From the NCBI GenBank assembly GCA_037443765.1, contig JBBINS010000074.1, forward strand, positions 1-13,379: a stretch of 13,379 nt of DNA, given 5' to 3'. This stretch comes from CAIKZZ01 sp037443765 (GTDB lineage: Bacteria > Pseudomonadota > Gammaproteobacteria > Steroidobacterales > Steroidobacteraceae). This document shows positions 8,070 through 13,379 of this stretch, one piece after another. The stretch's first letter is position 1. Each line of letters starts with the position of its first letter. Position numbers and translations under genes: made by a program. The notes beneath the pieces were generated by a model. That model ran no database searches, was not told the origin of the DNA, and was given only the letters and a program-made list of their open reading frames with translations.

Positions 8070-8814
8070 TGGGTGTTACCCGCCCCAGACGCAAGTGAAT
8101 TGCCCAACGGAGACGTCGCGCCCCGCCGGGCGGCCAGAGCGGCGCCAGGGAGGCCGCGACGGCCGGCAGCGGATCGTGCCCCTCGGCCGCCCGGAAGCGG
8201 TCGACCGCCGACCAGGTGCCGAGGTAGCCCATCGCCTGGCCGAGCGACCAGTCCGTGACGATCTCGAACGGCGGCGCGGCCAGTTCCTCGAGTGGGAACG
8301 GCAGGGTCCGGTAGCCCGCCTCGACGTAGCGGCGCTCCGGCGGCCAGTAGCGGCCGACGACGCCGGCGTAGAAGGCGTCGAGGACCCGGTCGACGTCCGG
8401 GCCGGCGCGGAACATCTCGTACGTCCAGAGCGCGACGACGCCGCCCGGCCGCAGCACGCGGCGCGCCTCGGGATAGAACCGCGGGAAGTCGAACCAGTGC
8501 GCGGCCTGGGCGGCGACCAGCGCGTCCGCGGCATGGGTCGCGACCGGCAGCCGTTCGGCGGTGTGGCGCAGGTAACGCACCCGCGCGTGTGGCTCGGCAC
8601 GGCCGAGCTGCGCGGCGCTGCCGTCGCTCGCGAGCACCAGGTCGAAGTGCGCGGCGAGGTCGACCGCCGCCTGGCCGTTGCCGGTCGCGACGTCGAGGGC
8701 GAGCGCGCGCGACGGGGCGAGCGAGGCGACGTATGCGGCGAGCTCCGGCGGATAACGCGGCCGGTAGACGCCGTACTCCCGCGCCCGGCGCGAGAAGTGA
8801 TCCTTGAAGGCCAT
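8065..8814 (-). CDS. Class I SAM-dependent methyltransferase
   Basis: This 249-residue protein is a Rossmann-fold methyltransferase. It starts FKDHFSRRAREYGVYRPRYP, typical of the family near yeast Tmt1 and bacterial methyltransferase type-11 proteins. Motif I, the SAM-binding loop, is LALDVATGNGQAAVDLA (38-54); an acidic residue follows at D64. Post-motif signatures are HTAERLP (84-90), AAQAAHWFDF (101-110) and RRVLRPGGVVALW (118-130). The C-terminal GYLGTWSAVDRFR (196-208) is also characteristic of this subgroup. The acceptor is not predictable; trans-aconitate or another small acid is possible by loose similarity only. The ATG at 8814 lacks a strong ribosome site. Only 36 bp separate its stop from the lemA start, so some read-through into the lemA set is likely. 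Confidence 0.88.
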   Translation of the reverse strand: MAFKDHFSRRAREYGVYRPRYPPELAAYVASLAPSRALALDVATGNGQAAVDLAAHFDLVLASDGSAAQLGRAEPHARVRYLRHTAERLPVATHAADALVAAQAAHWFDFPRFYPEARRVLRPGGVVALWTYEMFRAGPDVDRVLDAFYAGVVGRYWPPERRYVEAGYRTLPFPLEELAAPPFEIVTDWSLGQAMGYLGTWSAVDRFRAAEGHDPLPAVAASLAPLWPPGGARRLRWAIHLRLGRVTPI

Positions 8815-9322
8815 GCGCGATGCTACCCGCGCAGCGCGCGTGCGGGCGACCCCTCATCGCGCGGCAGCGTCGGTCCGGCGCGCAAGGCGCCGGAGTCGCG
8901 ACCGGCTGGCCCCGATCGCGCATCGAATCGGCTGACGGGAGCAGGACGGAACCGGCCGACCGTCGCCGGTGCGTCGCCGGAGACCTGTGCGTGCCTGGCG
9001 GCCGGACGCATCGTGGTACCGTCGATCACTCCCGGATCGCCTGCCCGGGCGCCACCGAACGCTGCCAGGGACTGGCGTCTGTCGGGCGAAACCCGCGTCG
9101 AGCTCGGCGGTCGGCCGCTTGATTGCACGATCACCGCACCTCAGCATGCAGCCGGCGCGGTCGATCCATCCTCGTGCCCGCGCGATCGCGGCTGCGCGTT
9201 CGCCTGCGACCGAGGCAGCGCCGCGTTCAGGTGATCCGCCGCCCGTTCGTCCGGCGTCGCTCGTCGTCGCCGCGATCCAGCCCGCCGTCGCGCGGCGGCG
9301 GCCGGGTCGGCTGCCGCGGACG
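8815..9322. other. Intergenic region, no convincing gene
   Basis: About 500 bp lie between the start of the methyltransferase and the terminator of the 64-residue gene, both on the minus strand. Several frames are open for 90 codons or more, but their translations are Arg/Ala/Pro-rich with no recognisable motif, as expected by chance in GC-rich DNA. The part nearest 8814 should hold the methyltransferase promoter; TAGCAT (minus strand, within 8821-8830) is a weak -10-like match. One possible long-range stem (8992-8999 with 9064-9071) is discussed in the findings. Confidence 0.5.
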
Positions 9323-9353
9323 AAAAAAACCCCGGGTCGTGGACCCGGGGTTT
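9323..9353 (-). terminator. Rho-independent terminator of the 64-residue gene
   Basis: A perfect stem pairs 9327-9338 with 9342-9353 (AAACCCCGGGTC and its complement) around a 3-base loop. On the minus strand it ends in seven T residues (complement of 9323-9329). It stands 45 bp beyond the stop codon at 9398 and has the right polarity for that gene. Confidence 0.88.
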
Positions 9354-9357
9354 GGAA

Positions 9358-9390
9358 AGCGGACTCTTTCGAAGGGAAGGAAAGTCCGCT
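9358..9390 (-). repeat. Second hairpin in the 3' UTR of the 64-residue gene
   Basis: AGCGGACT (9358-9365) and AGTCCGCT (9383-9390) are perfect inverted repeats around a 17-base purine/pyrimidine-skewed loop. It lies between the stop codon at 9398 and the terminator hairpin, with no T tract of its own, so it is not a terminator by itself. It may stabilise the 3' end of the messenger or bind a regulator. Confidence 0.5.
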
Positions 9391-9397
9391 AGGGGAT

Positions 9398-9592
9398 TCA
9401 GTGCAGGCGCGCCCACTGCAGCACGCGGATCTCCTCCGCCTCGAGGTCGAGATCGCGCGCGATCAGCGTCGCGACCCGCCGAGGATCGGTCGGGACCGAG
9501 TCCTGGCCGCCGAGTTCGACGATTCCGGTGTACTCGCTCGGGCCTTTCGCCCCGAGGTCCGCCACGAATCGCGTGTAGAACTTGACGCTCAT
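9398..9592 (-). CDS. Conserved-looking small protein (64 aa), unknown function
   Basis: An ATG at 9592 opens a 64-residue frame with a well-formed product: FYTRFVADLGAKGPSEYTG near the start, then VELGG, an acidic region DLDLEAEEI and the end LQWARLH. It is balanced in composition, unlike the Arg-rich shadow frames nearby, and is followed by a clear terminator, which supports a real gene. There is no signal peptide or membrane segment, so a small cytoplasmic protein with mixed alpha/beta structure is likely. The ribosome site is weak. It is divergent from greB across 86 bp; AT-rich bases at 9602-9611 may carry promoter elements for one or both genes. I do not recognise a named family. Confidence 0.75.
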   Translation of the reverse strand: MSVKFYTRFVADLGAKGPSEYTGIVELGGQDSVPTDPRRVATLIARDLDLEAEEIRVLQWARLH

Positions 9593-9678
9593 GGGCCGAA
9601 AGCTTATTTACGCAAGCCCCCGGCGTCCGTGACTTATGTCCCAATCCGGCCGGGCCCGGACCCCGTGGAGATCGACAA

Positions 9679-10188
9679 ATGGGACGCTGGCGGCCCCCGG
9701 TCAGCCCGGGCTCACAATACATAACGCGGCCGGGCGCCGAGCGGCTGAAGGCCGAGCTCGATCACCTGTGGCGCGTCGAACGGCCGCAGGTGACGCAGGC
9801 GGTTTCCGAGGCGGCCGCCCAGGGCGACCGCTCCGAGAACGCCGAATATACCTATGGCAAGAAGCGCCTGCGGGAGATCGACCGGCGCGTGCGTTTCCTG
9901 CGCAAGCGCCTCGACGGCATCGTCGTCGTCGACCAGCCGCCGACGGATTCGCGGCGCGTGTTCTTCGGCGCGTGGGTCGAGCTCGAGGACGAGGCGGGCG
10001 CGGTGCGCGTTCACCGCATCGTCGGGCCCGACGAGTTCGACATGGACCCGCGCTTCGTCAGCATGGACGCGCCGCTCGGGCGGGCACTGCTCGGGCGGCG
10101 CCTCGACGAGGAGGTCGCGGTCGAACTCCCCGCCGGGCGCCAGCGGCTGACGATCGTCGCGATCCGCTACGGCGCCGCCCCGGAGTGA
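9679..10188 (+). CDS. greB: Transcription elongation factor GreB
   Basis: This 169-residue protein is GreB, which enters the RNA polymerase secondary channel and stimulates cleavage of backtracked transcripts. The N-terminal coiled coil spans about 18-85 and carries the tip motif QGDRSENAEYTYGKKRLREI, with the catalytic acidic pair D50 and E53. RLREIDRRVRFLRKRL follows. The globular C-terminal FKBP-like domain has the GreB signature VFFGAWVELEDE (94-105) and RIVGPDEFDM, SMDAPLGRALLG. The KKRLREIDRRVRFL and FFGAWVE forms favour GreB over GreA. The ATG at 9679 has GGAG 9 bases upstream; it gives about ten more N-terminal residues than E. coli GreB (158 aa). The gene ends 13 bp before the convergent hss stop with no obvious terminator between them. 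Confidence 0.95.
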   Translation: MGRWRPPVSPGSQYITRPGAERLKAELDHLWRVERPQVTQAVSEAAAQGDRSENAEYTYGKKRLREIDRRVRFLRKRLDGIVVVDQPPTDSRRVFFGAWVELEDEAGAVRVHRIVGPDEFDMDPRFVSMDAPLGRALLGRRLDEEVAVELPAGRQRLTIVAIRYGAAPE

Positions 10189-10201
10189 GCCCGCGTGCGC
10201 C

Positions 10202-11641
10202 TCAGACGACGCGCACGTTCTTGAACTGCCACGGGTCGGAGGTGTCGAGGTCCTCCGGGAACAGCCGCGCGCGGTCGTGCAGCGGGTTCCACTCGGTGTA
10301 CTCGCCGACCACCGGGCCGAGGTAGGGCCGGCAGATCTCGAGGTTGCGCGCGTAGTCCATCTCATCGGGCTCGACCACGCCCTCGCTCGGGTTCTCGATC
10401 GCCCAGATGAGCCCCGCCAGCACCGCGACCGTCACCTGCAGGCTGGTGGCATTGTTGTACGGTGCGAGCTTGCGCGCCTCGTCGACCGACAGCTGCGAGC
10501 CGTACCAGTAGGCGTTCTTCTTGTGGCCGGCGACCAGTACGCCGAGCTCGTCGATGCCGCCCGGCTCGATCTCGTTCATCAGGATGCGTTTGCGCTCCTG
10601 CAGCCGCCAGTTGTGGCCGGCGAACTCGTGCACCGACAGCACCGCCGAGTCGCACGGATGGTAGGCGTAGTGCGCGGTCGGCCGGTAGACGACCTGCTCG
10701 CCTTCGCGGACCGTGTAGTAGTCGGCGATCGAGATCGCCTCGCCGTGCGTGATCAGGAAGCCATGGAAGTAGCCCGCTTTCGGCGTCCAGGTGCGCACCC
10801 GCGTCGCCGCGCCCGGCTGCACCAGGTAGATCGCTGCGCCGCCGCCGAAGTCGTGTTTGCGGCCGTCGCGCGGGAAGTTGCGCTCGTGCGATCCCCAGCC
10901 GAGCTCGGCGGGCTGGCAGCCCTCGCTGACGAAGCCGTCGACCGACCACGTGTTGACGAACTCGCCCATGCGCTTCGGCACGCTCGGCACCTGGGTATCG
11001 CGTTCGGCGACGTGCACGACCTTGACGCCGACGGTCCGGGCGAGCGCCGCCCACGCCTCACGGCCCTTGGGGCTGCCCGCATCGATGCCGAGGTCGGCCG
11101 CGACGTTGAGCAGCGCCTGTTTCAGGAAGTGCTGCACGAGGCCCGGGTTCGCGCCGTGCGTCAGCACCGCGGTCGGCCGCGGCGTGCCGTCCTTGTCCTT
11201 GACCTTCCGCAGCGCCAGCGCCTCCTCGCGCAGCGCGTAGTTGGACCGCTTGGACGGCGACAGCGAGGGATCGGTGTAGCCGCCCGGCCACGGCTCGATG
11301 CAGGTGTCGAGGTAGAGCGCGCCGCGCTCCGCGCAGAACTTCACGAGCGCGATCGAGGAGACGTCGACGGACACGTTGAGCACGAAGTCGCCGCGGCCGA
11401 CCATCGGCTCCAGCACCTGCCGGAAGTTCTCGCGCGTCAGCGGCTGCTCGACGAAGCGGATGCCGAACTCGCGCGCGCACTCGGCGCCGGCGTCGTCGGC
11501 GGTGACGATCGTGATGCGGTCGCGCGCGAGCCCGCCGACGTGGCGCAGGATCAGCGGCAGCACGCCCTGGCCGATGCTGCCGAAGCCGATGAAGACCAGC
11601 CGGCCCGGAAAGGTCACGTGGACTTTGTATTTAGTGGTCAT
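10202..11641 (-). CDS. hss: Homospermidine synthase
   Basis: The 479-residue product matches bacterial homospermidine synthase (EC 2.5.1.44), which makes sym-homospermidine from two putrescines using NAD+ as a recycled cofactor in the cytoplasm. The N-terminal Rossmann fold has VFIGFGSIGQGVLP (16-29). Active-site regions are LDTCIEPWPGGYTDP (111-125), THGANPGLVQHF (161-172), VAERDTQ, NTWSVDGFVSEG (230-241), FLITHGEA (295-302) and EPGGIDELG (359-367). E116, N165, E213, W232, E240, H299 and D364 fall where catalytic or substrate-binding residues are reported for the Blastochloris viridis enzyme, by my memory of that work. Length is close to that enzyme's roughly 477 aa. The ATG at 11641 begins the family-like MTTKYKVHVTFPGRL; the frame opens further upstream but without family sequence. 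It is divergent from the sulfurtransferase and close to speA. Confidence 0.93.
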   Translation of the reverse strand: MTTKYKVHVTFPGRLVFIGFGSIGQGVLPLILRHVGGLARDRITIVTADDAGAECAREFGIRFVEQPLTRENFRQVLEPMVGRGDFVLNVSVDVSSIALVKFCAERGALYLDTCIEPWPGGYTDPSLSPSKRSNYALREEALALRKVKDKDGTPRPTAVLTHGANPGLVQHFLKQALLNVAADLGIDAGSPKGREAWAALARTVGVKVVHVAERDTQVPSVPKRMGEFVNTWSVDGFVSEGCQPAELGWGSHERNFPRDGRKHDFGGGAAIYLVQPGAATRVRTWTPKAGYFHGFLITHGEAISIADYYTVREGEQVVYRPTAHYAYHPCDSAVLSVHEFAGHNWRLQERKRILMNEIEPGGIDELGVLVAGHKKNAYWYGSQLSVDEARKLAPYNNATSLQVTVAVLAGLIWAIENPSEGVVEPDEMDYARNLEICRPYLGPVVGEYTEWNPLHDRARLFPEDLDTSDPWQFKNVRVV

Positions 11642-11842
11642 GATGCCCCATCTACTCAATGCGCCGGACGCCTGCGCGACATGCCTCAACGTCGCCCGAC
11701 GCGCGTTCCGGCGCGCGAGCGGCCGATACTGTACCTCAAGCGGCCGAAAACGCGCGCGCAGCCGCGCGCCGAAACGCCCGCGCGGAATGCGCCGCGCGCG
11801 CTCCGCCGCGCGCGCGACGCGGGCGCGGCGGGCGGTGCCAGA

Positions 11843-11878
11843 CCGCGGCGGCCCGGGCCGCCGCGGCAGTATTTTTTT
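11843..11878 (+). terminator. Palindrome plus T7, terminator-like, no plus-strand gene before it
   Basis: A perfect 24-base palindrome (11843-11866) can fold into a stem of about 10 G/C pairs with a minimal loop; CAGTA and seven T residues (11872-11878) follow. The polarity is that of a plus-strand terminator, but hss upstream is on the other strand. It may end an unseen small RNA, act as an attenuator in a longer sulfurtransferase leader, or block plus-strand antisense transcription arising from within hss. The five-base gap before the T tract makes it weaker than the terminators at 4711 and 9323. Confidence 0.5.
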
Positions 11879-11894
11879 GACCGCGCGCCCGCGC

Positions 11895-11900
11895 TACACT
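11895..11900 (+). promoter_or_regulatory. Possible -10 box of the sulfurtransferase gene
   Basis: TACACT matches four of six bases of the sigma-70 -10 consensus and lies 23 bp before the ATG, so the leader would be short but would include the GGAG ribosome site at 11912-11915. The TTGACC at 11877-11882 looks like a -35 but is only 12 bp away; at normal spacing the -35 would fall in the T tract. Confidence 0.3.
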
Positions 11901-11923
11901 CGGCCCGACGCGGAGCATCGAAG

Positions 11924-12772
11924 ATGAGTCACGACACGCTCGTCGACGTCCACACGCTGGCGGGGGAACTCGCGAATCCCGCGCTGCGGGTCGTCGACTG
12001 CCGCTTCGAGCTCGGCGACCCGGAGGCGGGCGAGGCGCTCTACCGGCGCGGCCACCTTCCGGGTGCCGTCTACGCGCACCTCGACGCCGACTTGTCGGGA
12101 CCGCGTGCGCCGTGGACCGGCCGGCACCCGCTGCCGGAACCGGAGGCGCTCGCCGCCACCCTCGGCCGGCTCGGCATCGGCAGCGACGTGCGGGTGGTCG
12201 CCTACGACGACTCCGGCGGCATCTACGCGGCGCGGCTGTGGTGGCTGCTGCGCTGGCTCGGCCACGACGCGGCGGCCGTGCTCGACGGCGGACTCGCGGC
12301 CTGGCGCGCGGCGGGGCTGGCGCTCGCGACCGACGCGGTCGCGACCGACGCCCGCCGCTTCGAGGCGCGGCCGCGGGCGGACGCGCACGTCTCGGCCGAC
12401 GAGGTCGCGGCGCTGCTCGCGCACCAGGGCTGCCTGCTGCTCGATGCGCGCTCGGCGGAGCGCTACGAGGGCCGAGTCGAGCCGCTCGACCCGAGGGCCG
12501 GGCACGTGCCCGGCGCGATCAACCACCACTACGCCCGCAATCTCGGCACTGACGGGCGCTTCCTGGCGCCGGCGGCGCTCGCGGCCGAGTTCCGGCACCT
12601 GCTCGCCGGGCGCGCGCCGGAGGCGATCGTCAGCATGTGCGGCTCGGGTGTGACTGCCTGCCATACGCTGCTCGCGCTCGAGCTGGCGGGCCTGTCGGGC
12701 GCGCGGCTCTATCCGGGCTCCTGGAGCGAGTGGTGCCGCGATCCGGCGCGGCCGGTCGCGACCGGCACCTAG
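11924..12772 (+). CDS. Tandem-rhodanese sulfurtransferase, 3-mercaptopyruvate type
   Basis: This 282-residue protein has two rhodanese domains: an inactive N-terminal one (about 5-135, with RVVDCRFEL, GHLPGAVYAHLD and VVAYDDSGGIYAARLWW) and a catalytic C-terminal one (about 155-280, with LLLDARSAERYEG, GHVPGAINHHYARNL). The active-site cysteine is C239 in the loop CGSGVTAC. A CG(S/T)GVTA loop is typical of 3-mercaptopyruvate sulfurtransferases (SseA-like, EC 2.8.1.2), whereas thiosulfate sulfurtransferases usually have CRKGVTA, so the former is favoured. It moves sulfur from mercaptopyruvate to cyanide, thiols or thioredoxin in the cytoplasm. The ATG at 11924 has GGAG 8 bases upstream; frames open far upstream but are not family-like. 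It precedes speA by 77 bp on the same strand, although speA appears to have its own promoter. Confidence 0.9.
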   Translation: MSHDTLVDVHTLAGELANPALRVVDCRFELGDPEAGEALYRRGHLPGAVYAHLDADLSGPRAPWTGRHPLPEPEALAATLGRLGIGSDVRVVAYDDSGGIYAARLWWLLRWLGHDAAAVLDGGLAAWRAAGLALATDAVATDARRFEARPRADAHVSADEVAALLAHQGCLLLDARSAERYEGRVEPLDPRAGHVPGAINHHYARNLGTDGRFLAPAALAAEFRHLLAGRAPEAIVSMCGSGVTACHTLLALELAGLSGARLYPGSWSEWCRDPARPVATGT

Positions 12773-12786
12773 GAGCGCGGCGCTCA

Positions 12787-12814
12787 TTTACATGCCGCCT
12801 CGTTTTGCTATCGT
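12787..12814 (+). promoter_or_regulatory. Likely sigma-70 promoter of speA
   Basis: TTTACA (12787-12792, five of six matches to the -35 consensus) is followed after 16 bp by TATCGT (12809-12814, four of six matches to -10), with a TGC extended -10 directly before it. Transcription would begin near 12821, giving a leader of about 30 bases before the GTG start. It begins only 14 bp past the sulfurtransferase stop, so speA need not depend on read-through. Confidence 0.6.
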
Positions 12815-12849
12815 GCGCGCGTTCGTTTGAACGCGGCGAGGCCGAACCC

Positions 12850-13379
12850 GTGAACAGCACCGCGCCCAAGTTCGCCACGCCGATCGGCTGGAAGGTCGAC
12901 GACTCGGTGCAGCTCTACCAGGTCGACGCGTGGGGCAGCGGCTATTTCGGCGTGAACGCCGCCGGCAACGTCGTGGTCCGCCCGGACCAGCAGCCCGGCC
13001 GCGAGATCGACCTCCTGGAGGTCGTCGAGGGCCTCAAGGCCCGCGACCTGACGGCGCCGGTGGTCGTGCGCTTCTCCGACATCCTCGCGCACCGCCTGAA
13101 GTCGCTGAACGACGCCTTCGCGCAGGCGATCGCCGAGAACGACTACCAGAACCGCTACGCCGCGGTGTTCCCAATCAAGGTGAACCAGCAGCGTCTGGTC
13201 GTCGAGGGCGTCTATCGCGCCGGCCAGCCGTTCGGCTTCGGGCTCGAGGTCGGCTCCAAGCCCGAGCTGCTCGTCGTGATGGCGATGACCGAGGACACGC
13301 CAGACCGGCTGATCATCTGCAACGGCTTCAAGGACGACAGCTACATCGAGACGGTGACGCTGGCCGCCAAGCTCGGCCG
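12850..13379 (+). CDS. speA: Biosynthetic arginine decarboxylase, N-terminal part (3'-truncated by window edge)
   Basis: The frame from the GTG at 12850 is open to the window end, giving 176 complete codons of a protein normally about 630-660 aa. SpeA decarboxylates arginine to agmatine with PLP and Mg2+, the first step of the arginine route to putrescine. The N-terminal pattern IGWKVDDSVQLYQVDAWGSG (12-31) is diagnostic. VVVRFSDILAHRL (71-83) and NRYAAVFPIKVNQQR (101-115) start the alanine-racemase-like barrel, and K110 matches the PLP-binding lysine of E. coli SpeA. GFGLEVGSKPELLVVMA (129-145) and LIICNGFKDDSYI (154-166) follow. GAGG at 12838-12841, 8 bases before the GTG, supports this start. 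With hss nearby, its product probably feeds homospermidine synthesis after agmatine is converted to putrescine by enzymes not in this window. Confidence 0.95.
   Translation, partial: MNSTAPKFATPIGWKVDDSVQLYQVDAWGSGYFGVNAAGNVVVRPDQQPGREIDLLEVVEGLKARDLTAPVVVRFSDILAHRLKSLNDAFAQAIAENDYQNRYAAVFPIKVNQQRLVVEGVYRAGQPFGFGLEVGSKPELLVVMAMTEDTPDRLIICNGFKDDSYIETVTLAAKLG

Larger units (their letters stand above)
11642..11923. other. Divergent intergenic region between hss and the sulfurtransferase gene
   Basis: These 282 bp separate two divergent start codons and should hold both promoters. The central part (about 11750-11840) is almost pure CG-repeat-like sequence without a recognisable gene. A palindrome followed by seven T residues lies at 11843-11878. 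I see no tRNA or known riboswitch motif. Confidence 0.5.

Noticed and set aside
8992..9071. Resemblance to the two ends of a 5S rRNA (TGCCTGGCGGCC near the start, CTGCCAGG near the end)
   Set aside because: Only the terminal-helix-like bases match. The span is about 80 bases instead of about 115-120, and the conserved interior (the CCGAACUCAGAAGUGAAAC region) is missing, so it is not a 5S gene.
5758..9234. A plus-strand open frame of more than 1100 codons
   Set aside because: It runs antisense across the L,D-transpeptidase, both TPM genes, lemA and the methyltransferase. Its translation is Arg/Ala/Asp-rich with no domains, which is the usual shadow in very GC-rich DNA.
11877..11900. TTGACC...TACACT as a standard sigma-70 promoter
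   Set aside because: The spacer is 12 bp, too short for the usual 16-18 bp, so only the -10-like box is kept at low confidence.
10277..11923. Upstream extension of the sulfurtransferase frame to 10277
   Set aside because: The extra residues are the antisense of hss plus intergenic DNA and carry no motif. The ATG at 11924 has a good ribosome site and begins exactly where rhodanese homology begins.

Overview
The window is 13.4 kb of very GC-rich chromosomal DNA (roughly 70% or more by eye, with strong G/C at third codon positions). Its genes are tightly packed and look like ordinary proteobacterial genes. GreB, a biosynthetic SpeA-type arginine decarboxylase, and a lemA/TPM/L,D-transpeptidase cluster together suggest a high-GC gammaproteobacterium, possibly from a little-studied order. 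No 16S rRNA or other decisive marker is present, so this placement is an inference. I see no tRNA, rRNA, CRISPR array, transposase, integrase or attachment site.

Layout. (1) 1-870, plus: the C-terminal part of a hydantoinase B/5-oxoprolinase-type protein, cut by the window edge. (2) 892-3948, minus: a likely transcription unit of a GT4 glycosyltransferase (3948-2725), an overlapping 48-residue basic ORF (2749-2603) and a contractile phage-tail sheath protein (2514-892) with no other phage gene around it. (3) 4079-4570, plus: a hotdog-fold (PaaI/DUF4442-like) protein, divergent from the glycosyltransferase and followed by a strong intrinsic terminator. (4) 4746-8814, minus: a SAM methyltransferase, then the tight set lemA, TPM protein with Gly-rich tail, second TPM protein, and LysM/YkuD L,D-transpeptidase lipoprotein. 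(5) 8815-9322: about 500 bp with no convincing gene. (6) 9398-10188: a 64-residue protein (minus, with its own terminator) divergent from greB (plus). (7) 10202-13379: homospermidine synthase (minus), 3-mercaptopyruvate-type sulfurtransferase (plus) and the start of speA (plus, cut by the window edge).

How the genes fit together. Two functional themes stand out. The first is cell-envelope upkeep: a lipoprotein LemA, two TPM proteins and a peptidoglycan-acting L,D-transpeptidase are chained by abutting or overlapping ends. The second is polyamines: SpeA makes agmatine, which other enzymes outside the window convert to putrescine, and Hss turns putrescine into homospermidine. A sulfurtransferase gene lies between hss and speA.

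The strangest item is the orphan tail-sheath gene embedded among housekeeping genes with host-like composition. The next most interesting are the overlapping small ORF before it, an orphan palindrome-plus-T7 element upstream of the sulfurtransferase, tandem hairpins after the 64-residue gene, and the unexplained 500 bp gap. I found no complete, clearly new system in the window. The sheath unit is the best candidate for something undescribed.
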